Shown: piece by piece, positions 54,308 through 63,996 of the stretch
How positions within the stretch are numbered: the stretch's first letter is position 1
Layout: every line of letters starts with the position of its first letter
Notes under the pieces: model-generated
Seen by the model: the letters and a program-made list of their open reading frames with translations, nothing else
Database searches by the model: none
Told to the model about the DNA's origin: nothing
Origin: Fastidiosipila sp963510375
GTDB lineage: Bacteria > Bacillota > Clostridia > Saccharofermentanales > Fastidiosipilaceae
Direction of reading: 5' to 3'
Assembly (NCBI GenBank): GCA_963510375.1
Contig: CAUPES010000003.1
Coordinates: forward strand, 44,902 to 108,901
Length of the DNA stretch: 64,000 bases
Position numbers and translations under genes: made by a program

Positions 54308-55545
54308 TATTGAATTTCCTTTTCCTTAACCAGCAAGCTATATCCAAAAATAAGCGATATCATATAGCTAAATCCACCTAGGATTCTTCCTAGGACTAGT
54401 CCTATTACCCCAAACAACATCATCAAGATTACCGATGCTATAACATTTACAATACCTGAGATAGTTGACGCATTTCTCAAATAATCCCCACGTCCCTTAG
54501 CTGCAATATAGCGGTTAAAGTAATCACCTAGTCCATATAAGCTTGATGCAACGCTCAAATATACACCTAGTCCAAAAGAATTGGAATAGGCTGCCGGGAA
54601 TATTTTTGGAAGTACAAATAATAATACAGCCGAATATGTTAATAAAGCAAAAATACTTATTAATATAGTTAAAACAATATTTGATTTTGGTAATTTAGCT
54701 GATTTTGCACTCTCTTTATAAAGAATATTACCCATGGTGCTTGGTATAATCTGCATTGGCGTGGCGAGACTCAGCCCTAGAGAATATACACCATACTCTC
54801 CTAGAGAAATAATCAAACCTGATATTGAGTTAATTATATACGTACTAGCAACTCCAAAAATTGAACCTATATATATATTAAATCCACTTTGTTTCCAAAT
54901 AATCTCTATTTCTTTTCTGAGCTCGTGTCCTTGACCTTTAATATTTTGCCAAAAAGCCTTAAGTTCCGTAGCTGCCACAAATGTATAGGCTAAAACATGG
55001 CATCCTAATACGATGAGGAAACTAATAGAATCTCTCGCAAAATACCAAGCTATCCCTGTCAAAACAAGCATAAATAAGTTAGGACCGACTGTCTGGAATG
55101 CTAGAGAATTAATAGCATTAGCTCCCTTTAATATCTCTAAGTAAGCTGTATGCATGACTACAGTGTAGGCAAAAATTATTGAAAATACTATTAAGTAATT
55201 GGATATAACACCTACATACAATAGAATAGAAAAAACTATAATCACTACAATAGAAGAAATAATTGATATTGAGAACATCAATAAACTTGCAAAAGTAATA
55301 ATTGCCTTAGTCTTTTCTTCATCATCTGTCCTGGTTAGAGCAATACTAGTTGAATGTGAAATTCCTAGCTGCAATATGACTGCCAAGATATTGTACAAAT
55401 TAAAGACATAACGGTACAAGCCATAATCGTCTACAGTAAGAATATTAGTTAGTATTAATGTTAGTAGAAGATTCAAAAATATATTCATTCCACTTGCAAT
55501 TAACAAAGTGAAAAACTGCTTTGTATGTTTAACTTTATTTTTCAT
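54307..55545 (-). CDS. Polysaccharide flippase, Wzx-like (MOP superfamily)
   Basis: About 412 residues, 12-14 membrane segments, and the typical Wzx start (KQFFTLLIASGMNIFLNLLLTLILT...DYGLYRYVFN) and C-terminal half. It would flip lipid-linked repeat units across the membrane. The ATG at 55545 is preferred because AGGG then sits eight bases upstream; an ATG two codons earlier overlaps the previous stop (ATGA). Confidence 0.9.
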   Translation of the reverse strand: MKNKVKHTKQFFTLLIASGMNIFLNLLLTLILTNILTVDDYGLYRYVFNLYNILAVILQLGISHSTSIALTRTDDEEKTKAIITFASLLMFSISIISSIVVIIVFSILLYVGVISNYLIVFSIIFAYTVVMHTAYLEILKGANAINSLAFQTVGPNLFMLVLTGIAWYFARDSISFLIVLGCHVLAYTFVAATELKAFWQNIKGQGHELRKEIEIIWKQSGFNIYIGSIFGVASTYIINSISGLIISLGEYGVYSLGLSLATPMQIIPSTMGNILYKESAKSAKLPKSNIVLTILISIFALLTYSAVLLFVLPKIFPAAYSNSFGLGVYLSVASSLYGLGDYFNRYIAAKGRGDYLRNASTISGIVNVIASVILMMLFGVIGLVLGRILGGFSYMISLIFGYSLLVKEKEIQ

Positions 55546-55547
55546 TA

Positions 55548-56771
55548 TCATTTCCCTAAAAATAGAGACATCTCTTCAATATAGTTATTTAAATCAAAGA
55601 ATTTTTTACCAGTCTCAAAAGCATTAGTCTTCATTTCATAGTTTGGGTACTCAAAATTTCTTATGACATTCTCTAAACTGCTGACTACATCAGAAATCTC
55701 TTCACTCTCAACTACAACAGAATTGACTTTATCTTGCATATATAAATTCAAGTCACTTGTTAAATTTGCAAAAACAGGTAAGCCCAAGGTCAAACTTTCT
55801 CCAAATTTTGTTGGAAATCCAGCATTAGCATATGGTAGATCTGGTCGCAAAAGTACCATAAAATCCAATTTATATAGTTCTTCTATTAGCTCTTGGTTTG
55901 GATAAAATCCTTTAAATACTAATGTATCACTTAGTCTATCTATAACTCGTTCTTCTCCTAACTCTTCTAGAGCTTTTTGTAGACTTTCCTTAGTACTTCC
56001 GTAAATATAAAATCTACATTTTTCTAGCAAGTTAGATTCTAATCTACTCAAAGCAATAATAAAATTTGCAGTATAGTCTTTTTGGTTTTTTATACTCCCT
56101 GCATATGTAAATTTAATATAATTATCTGCCTCATAATCTTTTTTGTTTTTTAAATTTTCCAAGTACTTCTCAACAGTTCCTGAATAATTAGACATGTCAA
56201 AAACACTTGGTACCCTTATGCTGACATTATTTTTATTATCATTAAAGTATTTTTCCATTAAAGTAGAGATAACAATTGTTTTGTCAAAATTTCTTCTAAC
56301 GTAAGCAATACCTAATTTCTGCAAGTAAAAATTAAGCCTACCTTGGGTATTAATATTTCCCCATTCATTTACACTCGAAATGCTCTCGAGCTGATTTTTC
56401 TTACAAAATTTATTTATACTTCTACTAAATCTCAAGGTTGTACCATAAAAAGCAATCTTACTAATTTCTGGGTTAATTCCATATATTTTCTCAAGATATT
56501 TATACAGAATTTTGCCATCACTGAAAAAACTACCTTTATTATTGCCAACTCTAATGATATATGTTTTAAAACCATCAACTTCAGTCTCAGTAATTCCTGC
56601 AGCAATATCCATATTAAAATCAGATACTGCTTCTGTTCCAACAAGAATTACTTCAAATCCTGATTTTTCAATTATTTTAGAGAGATTTTTGACTCTACCA
56701 CTTGCAGCAACATGCTCAACGCTTTTTCCTTCAATATCACCTGGGTAGAAAAATAAAATTTTATTATCCAT
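55548..56771 (-). CDS. Glycosyltransferase, GT4-like (a)
   Basis: 407 residues. Two Rossmann-like halves; the C-terminal half has YIKFTYAGSIKNQKDY, a VFKGFYPNQELIEELYKLDFMVLLRPDLPY stretch and GFPTKFGESLTLGLPVFAN, the GT-B acceptor/donor region with an E near the loop. Adds a sugar to the repeat unit; specificity is not readable. Three bases separate it from the next glycosyltransferase. Confidence 0.85.
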   Translation of the reverse strand: MDNKILFFYPGDIEGKSVEHVAASGRVKNLSKIIEKSGFEVILVGTEAVSDFNMDIAAGITETEVDGFKTYIIRVGNNKGSFFSDGKILYKYLEKIYGINPEISKIAFYGTTLRFSRSINKFCKKNQLESISSVNEWGNINTQGRLNFYLQKLGIAYVRRNFDKTIVISTLMEKYFNDNKNNVSIRVPSVFDMSNYSGTVEKYLENLKNKKDYEADNYIKFTYAGSIKNQKDYTANFIIALSRLESNLLEKCRFYIYGSTKESLQKALEELGEERVIDRLSDTLVFKGFYPNQELIEELYKLDFMVLLRPDLPYANAGFPTKFGESLTLGLPVFANLTSDLNLYMQDKVNSVVVESEEISDVVSSLENVIRNFEYPNYEMKTNAFETGKKFFDLNNYIEEMSLFLGK

Positions 56772-56774
56772 AAT

Positions 56775-57971
56775 CTACCTCCAACTTTCATCTATTGTCT
56801 TGAAAAAGTTCAATCTTTGGTTTTGTAATTTCTTGTACTCATAATTTTGGGCAATTTCAAAATTTCTAGCACTAGCTTGTTCCATAATTTCAAGTGATTC
56901 AAGATATGCAACTGCTCTACTATAGAAACCATCAAAATCTCCTACCTCAAACATATCTTCTACTTGCAGTAATTCAGGAATACCATTCACATTAGTAGCA
57001 ATACAAGGCAGACTGCAAGCCATTGCTTCAATTAAAACTCTTGGCAAACCTTCAAACTCAGTAGGAAAAATCATTAGGTCAGAATCAATATATATTTGTC
57101 TTAAAACCTCTTTATCCGATATATTACCCAAGAAATTAACATACTCACTTATTCCAAGTTCTTGCGCCTCATGCTTATAAAACTCTTTATATCTACCACC
57201 ACCGACTATATCAACTTCAATATTATAAGAATTGTCTATGAGTTTCTTGCAGAGTCTCAGCAATATGCTATGCCCTTTGGTATTCTGATTTAGTGTCGAC
57301 ACATGTACTATCTTCCAAATCGGTTTTGCTTTTATCTCTCTTTTGAAATAGAAATCATCTTTTAAGTCAATTGAAGAATAATGACTTTTCACCTTAGCTC
57401 TCTTCGCAGGATAGACTTCTTGCAAAGCATATTTTGTAACGTAAGAAGCTGCAAAAGCTCTAGAAACAATACGCTTTGTCCAATGGCTTAGAATTTTATT
57501 CTTTAGAATTGCAGATCTAGTCATGCTCGGAGTCACTTGAGAAAGATCCGCTACACACTCGATAATAACCTTATTCTTGAGAGATTTTGGTAGCGAAAAA
57601 TACACTATAGAACTTAGCAAGCTCGGCACTCTTAGTATCACTCTAGCATCCTCAACAGAATTTAGTAAAGCCTTAACATTTTTGTTTATTTCTCTGTACT
57701 TTTTGCTTAAATCTTGTAAGTTTCTAAACATGGGCAAAGGTTTAAAAATCTCTTTGCCCGTTTGAAACTTAACTTCTTTATAATTACTAAATTCGCTATT
57801 ACTCTTGAGTTCTTTTTCATCGAAATTTACTGTTCTCCCTAGAAAATACACTTCAGAATAATATTGAGAATATTTCGCTAAGAAATCCTCACTCACAATC
57901 CCATTATTTAAGATTCTGCCATTAGATAACTTAACAAAGTGATTATCTAAAACTACTATTGCTTTTGACAT
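56775..57971 (-). CDS. Glycosyltransferase, GT4-like (b)
   Basis: 398 residues. The C-terminal GT4 domain is clear: KIVHVSTLNQNTKGHSILLRL, VDIVGGGRYKEFY, FLGNISDKEVLRQIYIDSDLMIFPTEFEGLPRVLIEAMACSLPCIA (the EFEGLP-x-EAMA donor loop). Adds one sugar to the repeat unit. Lies between capG and glycosyltransferase (a) with very short gaps. Confidence 0.9.
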   Translation of the reverse strand: MSKAIVVLDNHFVKLSNGRILNNGIVSEDFLAKYSQYYSEVYFLGRTVNFDEKELKSNSEFSNYKEVKFQTGKEIFKPLPMFRNLQDLSKKYREINKNVKALLNSVEDARVILRVPSLLSSIVYFSLPKSLKNKVIIECVADLSQVTPSMTRSAILKNKILSHWTKRIVSRAFAASYVTKYALQEVYPAKRAKVKSHYSSIDLKDDFYFKREIKAKPIWKIVHVSTLNQNTKGHSILLRLCKKLIDNSYNIEVDIVGGGRYKEFYKHEAQELGISEYVNFLGNISDKEVLRQIYIDSDLMIFPTEFEGLPRVLIEAMACSLPCIATNVNGIPELLQVEDMFEVGDFDGFYSRAVAYLESLEIMEQASARNFEIAQNYEYKKLQNQRLNFFKTIDESWR

Positions 57972-57979
57972 GAATTACA

Positions 57980-59107
57980 CTAATCCTTTAACCAAACAGT
58001 TTTGTTAACTATATCTGTATAGCTTTGAATTATTTTAATTACTTTGATTGAAACATTTTTGTCTACATAGTCATCTGGTAGCACTGTTTCTTCATGGTTT
58101 AAATACATTGCGGTAGCCAAATCTTCAGAGTGTTCTACAACCTCTGTATCAACACCACCAATGATTATAGTTCCGTGATCTAATACTTCTGGACGCTCGG
58201 TAGATGTTCTAATCAATACACCAGGGAATCCTAATAGAGCACTCTCTTCCGAGAGGGTACCACTATCTGACAATACGCAAAAAGCTTCTTTTTGAAGTTT
58301 GTTATAGTCGAAATAGCCGAAAGGTTCAAGGTTTCTAACTAACTCGTGGAATTTGAAATTTCTTCTCTCGATAAAGTTTCTTGTACGTGGGTGAGTTGAG
58401 AAAATTACAGGATATTGATATTTCTCCGCAATATTATTAATTGCAGTCATTAGACGCATAAACTTATCTTCGTTATCAATATTCTCTTCTCTATGAGCTG
58501 ATACCAAGAAGTATTTTCCGGCTTCTAGACCTAATTCTTCTAAAACTTTAGATGCTTCTATAGCTTCTTTGTTATTCTCCAGAACTTCAGTCATTGGAGA
58601 ACCTGTAACAAAGGTAGTCTTACCATCTATACCTTCTGACAAAAGATATCTTCTAGCATGCTCTGTGTATGGGAGGTTAACGTCACTGATATGGTCAACG
58701 ATTTTTCTATTTACCATCTCAGAAACATTCCAGTCCCAGCATCTATTACCAGCCTCCATGTGGAAAATAGGTACTTTAAGACGCTTTGCTGATATTGCTG
58801 AAAGTGCTGAGTTTGTATCTCCAAGTACTAAAAGGGCATCAGGTTGCTCCTTTTGAATAATTTCATATGACTTAGCGATTATGTTGCCTATAGTTTCTCC
58901 GAGATCTTTCCCTGGACTATCTAAGTAGTAATCTGGTTCCTTCAAGCCAAAGTTATCAAAAAAAACTTGATTCAACTGATAATCATAGTTTTGACCTGTA
59001 TGGACTAGGACATGGTCAAAGTACTTATCAGCTTTCTTAATAACTTCAGAAAGTCTAATAATCTCAGGCCTTGTACCTAGAATTGTCATCAATTTTAATT
59101 TTTTCAT
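57980..59107 (-). CDS. capG: UDP-N-acetylglucosamine 2-epimerase-like, CapG/FnlC
   Basis: 375 residues. LGTRPEIIRLSEVI at the start, HTGQNYDYQLNQVFF, LVLGDTNSALSA, HMEAGNRCWD and SAHREENIDNE identify the WecB fold. With CapE and CapF encoded in the same locus it should be the last enzyme of UDP-L-FucNAc synthesis (2-epimerisation of UDP-L-PneNAc); as a lone gene it would be read as WecB. SD is weak; ATG 59107. Confidence 0.92.
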   Translation of the reverse strand: MKKLKLMTILGTRPEIIRLSEVIKKADKYFDHVLVHTGQNYDYQLNQVFFDNFGLKEPDYYLDSPGKDLGETIGNIIAKSYEIIQKEQPDALLVLGDTNSALSAISAKRLKVPIFHMEAGNRCWDWNVSEMVNRKIVDHISDVNLPYTEHARRYLLSEGIDGKTTFVTGSPMTEVLENNKEAIEASKVLEELGLEAGKYFLVSAHREENIDNEDKFMRLMTAINNIAEKYQYPVIFSTHPRTRNFIERRNFKFHELVRNLEPFGYFDYNKLQKEAFCVLSDSGTLSEESALLGFPGVLIRTSTERPEVLDHGTIIIGGVDTEVVEHSEDLATAMYLNHEETVLPDDYVDKNVSIKVIKIIQSYTDIVNKTVWLKD

Positions 59108-59164
59108 ATTAACCTCTGTTTTTAAGTATTTATTTTGCTTAGCAATGCTGAAAAGTTTATAACG

Positions 59165-60277
59165 CTAAACGTTTTCCGGATGAGTGTCAGGATTTTCTGG
59201 GTCAAAATTCTCATTTGCCCACATGACAGTAATCAAGTCATCATCGCCTATATTGACTATATTGTGTACATATCCAGTTGGAATATCTATAACTTCCAGC
59301 TTTTCTGAACTGACTTCATAAGTTATGACTTCATCAGAGAACACCTGTCTCAAATTAACTTGAGCCTTTCCTTGTACAACTAAGTATTTCTCAACTTTGC
59401 TAGTATGCCAGTGTTCGCCCTTGCTTATTCCAGGTTTAGATATATTGACAGATACTTGACCAGCTCCATGAGATCTAAAAATCTCTGTAAAAGATCCTCT
59501 ATGATCCTCATGTTGCACTAAATCATAGCTAAAGTCATCTTCTGGTATATAGCTTGTATATGTACTGTATAACTTGCTCGTTAGTGGATCAGACAGATCT
59601 GGTAACATTCGACTTTCACGCATCTCGGCAAAAGATTTAAGAGTTCTAGCTAGTTCGCCAAGACTAATAGGATACTCTGGTTCGACTGCATAATATTCAC
59701 TTGCTTCTATTGAACTATCATTCTCCATAGTTTTAATCAAGGCATCTACAACATCATCAATGTAGACGAGATTTATAACATGACTTTCGTCATTAATTTG
59801 AATATCTAAGCCTCTAGCTATATTGTGGCACCAGGTAGCAACAACTGAATTGTAATTAGGTCTGCTCCATTTACCAAAGAGATTGGAGAACCTATAGATA
59901 TACACCTCAACACCCTCAGATTTGGCATAGTCCAAGACATAATTCTCGCCAGCTTTCTTGCTGCGTCCATAAAGATTATCTTGTTCTGCTTGAATCGAAC
60001 TAGATAACAAAAATCTAGCTTTATTATTGTATTTCTTGAGCTTACTTAAAATTTCATCTGTAAGGTCTGCATTTCCTGTTTTAAATTCTTCAACGTTCTC
60101 TGGACGATTCACCCCAGCAAGATGGAAAATGAAATCAACATCTCTACAAGCTGAGTCAAGGTCTTTTTGGGAGGAGTCTTTATCATACTCAATAATGTCA
60201 GAATAACCGCGATTCTTTAATTCTAAGCATAAATTCTTGCCAACAAAGCCTTTTGCCCCAGTAACTAGTATTTTCAT
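59165..60277 (-). CDS. capF: CapF: bifunctional SDR reductase / cupin epimerase
   Basis: 370 residues. The N-terminal SDR domain (1-240) has GAKGFVGKN (7-15) and the SSIQAEQDNLYGRSKKAGE segment with the catalytic Tyr/Lys. The C-terminal cupin (about 250-370) has GEHWHTSKVEKYLVVQGKA with the metal-binding His pair. It converts the CapE product towards UDP-L-PneNAc on the UDP-L-FucNAc path. It overlaps the 4-epimerase stop by one base. Confidence 0.95.
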   Translation of the reverse strand: MKILVTGAKGFVGKNLCLELKNRGYSDIIEYDKDSSQKDLDSACRDVDFIFHLAGVNRPENVEEFKTGNADLTDEILSKLKKYNNKARFLLSSSIQAEQDNLYGRSKKAGENYVLDYAKSEGVEVYIYRFSNLFGKWSRPNYNSVVATWCHNIARGLDIQINDESHVINLVYIDDVVDALIKTMENDSSIEASEYYAVEPEYPISLGELARTLKSFAEMRESRMLPDLSDPLTSKLYSTYTSYIPEDDFSYDLVQHEDHRGSFTEIFRSHGAGQVSVNISKPGISKGEHWHTSKVEKYLVVQGKAQVNLRQVFSDEVITYEVSSEKLEVIDIPTGYVHNIVNIGDDDLITVMWANENFDPENPDTHPENV

Positions 60278-61344
60278 TATTTCTCCTTATTCAAATAAAA
60301 CTCTTTGTACCACTCCACAAACTCTCTAATTCCATCACGGAAATTAGTATGTGGTTCATAGTTGAAATCTTCTTTAAGTTTACTTACATCTGCATACGTT
60401 GTTACAACATCACCAGGCTGAGCAGCTATTAAGTCCATATTTGCTTCTAGGTCAAAATCCTCTTTCAGCAGGCCTGCCGAAACTAACTCTTCTCCTAGAA
60501 TTTTGACAAAATCCATTAAATTAACTGGTTCACCATTTCCAATATTATAAATATCGTACTTAACGCCATCTTCAGTTAAATTAGGCTCAGATTGTAAAAC
60601 CTTCTCAACTCCAAGAATTATATCGTCAATGTAAGTGAAGTCTCTTCTACAATTGCCATAATTAAATATCTTTATTTTTTCGCCATTGAGCAACTTGTTT
60701 GTAAAGCTGAAATACGCCATGTCAGGTCTTCCTGCTGGTCCATAAACTGTAAAGAATCTTAAACCTGTACTTGGTATTCCATAAAGTTTGCTATAAGCAT
60801 GAGCCAAAAGCTCATTAGACTTCTTGGTGGCCGCATACAGAGAAACGGGATTATCAACCTTATCATCTACAGAATAAGGCACTTTATTGCTATCTCCATA
60901 TACACTTGAGCTAGAAGCGTAGACTAAATGTTCTACTCCACCCTCATAGTTCTCATAAGAATGTCTACAAGCCTCCAGAATATTATAGAAACCAATTAAG
61001 TTCGATTCTACATATGCATCCGGATTGTCAATTGAATATCTGACACCTGCTTGAGCTGCTGAGTTAAAGACCAAATTAGGCTTAAAGGTTTTAAAAACTT
61101 CATTCAAAGCTTCTCTGTCAGCAATATCAACCTTCTTGAACTCAAAGTCCTCATATCCTGCTAATTTAGAAAGTCTGTAATCTTTGAGCGAGGTATCATA
61201 GTAATCGTTCAAATTATCAATTGCTAATATCTTTATGCCTGCATAATCATTTAATAACTTAACTGCTAAATTCGATCCTATAAACCCTGCTCCTCCTGTA
61301 ATTAGGAGACGAGATTGACTTAGATCATGCTTAATGTCTTTCAT
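60277..61344 (-). CDS. UDP-glucuronate 4-epimerase-like NAD-dependent epimerase
   Basis: 355 residues. NAD-binding GGAGFIG (17-23), the DNLNDYYDTSLKDYRL segment diagnostic of UDP-glucuronate epimerases, AAQAGVRYSIDNP, and catalytic Tyr170/Lys174 in SLYAATKKSNEL. Converts UDP-GlcA to UDP-GalA, matching the Ugd enzyme of the same locus. A UDP-GlcNAc 4-epimerase is a less likely reading. Confidence 0.9.
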   Translation of the reverse strand: MKDIKHDLSQSRLLITGGAGFIGSNLAVKLLNDYAGIKILAIDNLNDYYDTSLKDYRLSKLAGYEDFEFKKVDIADREALNEVFKTFKPNLVFNSAAQAGVRYSIDNPDAYVESNLIGFYNILEACRHSYENYEGGVEHLVYASSSSVYGDSNKVPYSVDDKVDNPVSLYAATKKSNELLAHAYSKLYGIPSTGLRFFTVYGPAGRPDMAYFSFTNKLLNGEKIKIFNYGNCRRDFTYIDDIILGVEKVLQSEPNLTEDGVKYDIYNIGNGEPVNLMDFVKILGEELVSAGLLKEDFDLEANMDLIAAQPGDVVTTYADVSKLKEDFNYEPHTNFRDGIREFVEWYKEFYLNKEK

Positions 61345-61401
61345 ATGAATTCGCCCCTTACTTCTTGCTTCTTATCTTTGCTACTTGCCCCTTACAACTA
61401 C

Positions 61402-62430
61402 CTACTTCTTCCAATTCTCCAACTCTTCACGAACGTAATCAACAGTCAACAATAACTCTTTGACCTCTTCTACATTCAATCTTCTGGCGTTATCAGAATT
61501 GAACTGTTCAACAACTTGGCGAGAATCTGCCGCACCTTCTTTGAAATAAACATCATAGTTTAAGTTTCTAGTATCAGCAGGGATTCTATAATAGTCACCC
61601 ATATCAATTGCCTTAGCCATCTCTTCGTTTGTAACTAAGGTTTCATACATCTTCTCACCGTGACGTTTACCAATAATCTTAATTTCGTTATCTGCATCAA
61701 ATAGCTCTAATAAAGCTTGAGCTAAGTCACCAATGGTTGAAGCTGGAGCTTTTCTCACTAATAAATCACCTGGATCAGCATGTTCAAAAGCATACATAAC
61801 CAAGTCAATTGCTTCTGGCAAACTCATTAAGAATCTTGTCATGAGCGGCTCTGTAATTGTAAGTGGTTGACCTGTCTTGATTTGGTTAATAAACAATGGG
61901 ATTACAGATCCTCTGGATGCCATAACGTTTCCGTATCTAGTTGAGCATACTAATGTTTTGTTATCTCTATAGCTCTTGGTCTTGGCGACAACTAGTTTCT
62001 CCATAATAGCCTTGGTCATTCCCATTGCATTGATAGGATAGGCTGCCTTGTCTGTTGATAAGCAAACAATACCTTCAATACCTTCTTCTACTGCAGCATT
62101 AATAACATTATCTGCACCTAGGATATTGGTCTTAACAGCTTCAATTGGGAAAAACTCCGCACTAGGAACTTCTTTGATAGCTGCAGCATGGAAAACATAA
62201 TCTACACCACGCATAGCATTTTTTACGCTATCGTATTCTCTAATGTCTCCAATGAAATAGTTAATCTTGTCACTCTTGTAATCGTGACGCATTGCGTCAT
62301 GCTTTGCCTCATCTCTAGAAAAAACACGAATTTCTTTGATATCTGTATCAAGGAAACGATCTACACAGGCTCTACCAAAAGATCCTGAACCTCCTGTGAT
62401 AAGCAAAACTTTATCCTTAAAAAAACTCAT
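61402..62430 (-). CDS. capE: UDP-GlcNAc 4,6-dehydratase/5-epimerase, CapE/FnlA
   Basis: 342 residues. SDR start LLITGGSGSFGRACVDRF, HAAAIKEVPSAEFFP, and the active site STDKAAYPINAMGMTKAIME in which Met replaces the usual Tyr of YxxxK, typical of CapE/FlaA1-type enzymes. First committed step of UDP-L-FucNAc synthesis. It overlaps the upstream glycosyltransferase stop by one base. The 57-base gap after it contains two GTAAGGGGC copies. Confidence 0.95.
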   Translation of the reverse strand: MSFFKDKVLLITGGSGSFGRACVDRFLDTDIKEIRVFSRDEAKHDAMRHDYKSDKINYFIGDIREYDSVKNAMRGVDYVFHAAAIKEVPSAEFFPIEAVKTNILGADNVINAAVEEGIEGIVCLSTDKAAYPINAMGMTKAIMEKLVVAKTKSYRDNKTLVCSTRYGNVMASRGSVIPLFINQIKTGQPLTITEPLMTRFLMSLPEAIDLVMYAFEHADPGDLLVRKAPASTIGDLAQALLELFDADNEIKIIGKRHGEKMYETLVTNEEMAKAIDMGDYYRIPADTRNLNYDVYFKEGAADSRQVVEQFNSDNARRLNVEEVKELLLTVDYVREELENWKK

Positions 62431-63656
62431 TAATTTACTCCTCTCTCAATTAATGTTTCTAAATAACTATATAATTTTCTCATAAATTCTTCTAAAGTAA
62501 AATGCTGCTCATAATAAGCTCTTGCATTTTTGCCCATAGTGTCTACTAAGTCTTTATCATACTCTAATCTCAAAATATTTTCAGCTAAGATGTCGCTTCT
62601 ACCTTGCTCAACTGTTAGCCCTGCCTTTGACTCTTCCAAAACTGCTGAAGCTCCTGCACCTGCCATTGCAATAACTGGTTTAGCCGCAGACATATAACCT
62701 TGCAACTTCGCTGGCAAAGTATCGCCAATATAATTCTCTCTCTTCAGGGTTAAAAGAAAAGCATACGCATGCTGATAATACGCTTTTAACTTATCTTTGC
62801 TAACTCGACCATGTAGTTTCATGATGCTAGCTAAATTCTTCTGCTCAACTAAATCCTTGATTCTAGTAAATTCAGAACCGTCACCAAAAATGTCAATTTG
62901 TATCTTCCTTGATGTATCTGCATATCGTGTTTGCAAAAGCTCAGCTGCGTCTACCAAGACATCTAACATCTGCACCGCGCCAATATTACCTGCGTAGATG
63001 AAGTGCTTCTTGTCATCATTAAATGGGTTGGGCAGCTCTTCTTTGCTAAGCATATTTATTGAGTGTTGTGGCAGGTAATGCATTTCTTCTGGGTCAAGGC
63101 CATGAGTAATGTGCAGATACTCAGCAAATGGTTTGGAACTAATTAACAATTGATCCGCAGAACTATAAATATTCTTTGAGTACTTGGAAATAATTTTATA
63201 GATAGGATTAGACTCCGTCAGATTCCAAGCCTTGAGCGATTCTGGCCAAATATCAAGTACATACATTGATAAAGGTATATTAGTTTGCTTACGTAATGCT
63301 CTCGCAGCATGTGCCATAGAAATCGGCGAAAGCTGATATGAGAAAATAACATCGAAATCCTTTGGCAAATCTTTCAAGCGTTTCTTAGAGTTTATAGCAA
63401 ATGAAGCGTAGTTCAAAAATCTATGGAAAATTCCATCTCTTCTCTCATGAATCTTGGTTCTATGGACTGTAACACCATTGACTGTTTCACTGATAACTTT
63501 AGGCCACTTATACGCCTCTGGGACTACTCCCTTGGGGTAGTTAGGTAAACCTGTGAGTACTTGAACATCGTGACCATCTTTAGCCATTCTAAACGTTATC
63601 TCATTGATATTAAAATCATCTGGATAGAAATTTTGGGTTATTACTAATATTTTCAA
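62430..63656 (-). CDS. Glycosyltransferase, WbuB/FucNAc-transferase-like (GT4)
   Basis: 408 residues from TTG 63656, chosen because GGAGG lies five bases before it; a TTG further up has no SD. The start KILVITQNFYPDDFNINEI and GLPNYPKG segment are characteristic of WbuB-like transferases found with FnlA-C, which add L-FucNAc. The C-terminal GT4 half includes YAGNIGAVQMLDVLVDAA and GDTLPAKLQGYMSAAKPVIA. First gene of the locus; the initiating phosphoglycosyltransferase is not in the window. Confidence 0.88.
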   Translation of the reverse strand: MKILVITQNFYPDDFNINEITFRMAKDGHDVQVLTGLPNYPKGVVPEAYKWPKVISETVNGVTVHRTKIHERRDGIFHRFLNYASFAINSKKRLKDLPKDFDVIFSYQLSPISMAHAARALRKQTNIPLSMYVLDIWPESLKAWNLTESNPIYKIISKYSKNIYSSADQLLISSKPFAEYLHITHGLDPEEMHYLPQHSINMLSKEELPNPFNDDKKHFIYAGNIGAVQMLDVLVDAAELLQTRYADTSRKIQIDIFGDGSEFTRIKDLVEQKNLASIMKLHGRVSKDKLKAYYQHAYAFLLTLKRENYIGDTLPAKLQGYMSAAKPVIAMAGAGASAVLEESKAGLTVEQGRSDILAENILRLEYDKDLVDTMGKNARAYYEQHFTLEEFMRKLYSYLETLIERGVN

Positions 63657-63757
63657 ATTGGCCTCCAATAATGCTTCTAGAGGATAGTATATTCATTTTT
63701 GCGGTGGTTGTCTATTTCGTGGCATATTAACGCAACATTTTTTAGTACGCTAAACAT

Positions 63758-63788
63758 AAAAAAACCTGCAACCATAAAGGTTACAGGC
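63758..63788 (-). terminator. Terminator after tRNA-Ser
   Basis: CCTGTAACC and GGTTGCAGG form a 9-bp stem with a 5-base loop, followed by seven T on the minus strand. Nearly identical to the tRNA-Arg terminator at 16.7 kb. Confidence 0.85.
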
Positions 63789-63793
63789 TATCT

Positions 63794-63882
63794 TGGCGGA
63801 GAGAGTGGGATTCGAACCCACGAAGGGTTGCCCCTTGCCGGTTTTCAAGACCGGTGCCTTCAGCCAACTCGACCATCTCTCC
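63794..63882 (-). tRNA. tRNA-Ser, anticodon TGA
   Basis: 89 bases on the minus strand. Acceptor GGAGAGA/TCTCTCC, anticodon stem CCGGT/ACCGG with loop CTTGAAA (anticodon TGA, reads UCA), a long variable arm (CAAGGGGCAACCCTTC) as required for serine tRNAs, T-arm GTGGG-TTCGAAT-CCCAC, and an encoded CCA. Confidence 0.97.
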
Positions 63883-63900
63883 AAAATTTAGTGCTCTAGT

Positions 63901-63929
63901 ATAATACTGTAACTCAAAAATATTTGCAA
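63901..63929 (-). promoter_or_regulatory. Promoter of tRNA-Ser
   Basis: On the minus strand TTGCAA and TATTAT are separated by 17 bases, about 20 bases before the tRNA. Confidence 0.75.
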
Positions 63930-63952
63930 GTACTTATTTTTACAATGTGAGA

Positions 63953-63996
63953 AATCAGCGAATATGTCGCACCTAAATAATCAGCGAAAATGTCGC
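63953..63996. repeat. Two AATCAGCGAAWATGTCGC repeats, 26-bp period (IS21-type end)
   Basis: AATCAGCGAATATGTCGC at 63953 and AATCAGCGAAAATGTCGC at 63979, one mismatch, 26-base period. Same spacing and related core as the pair at 15.5 kb. Such repeats mark the ends of IS21-family elements. If so, an element begins here and continues beyond the window. Confidence 0.55.
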
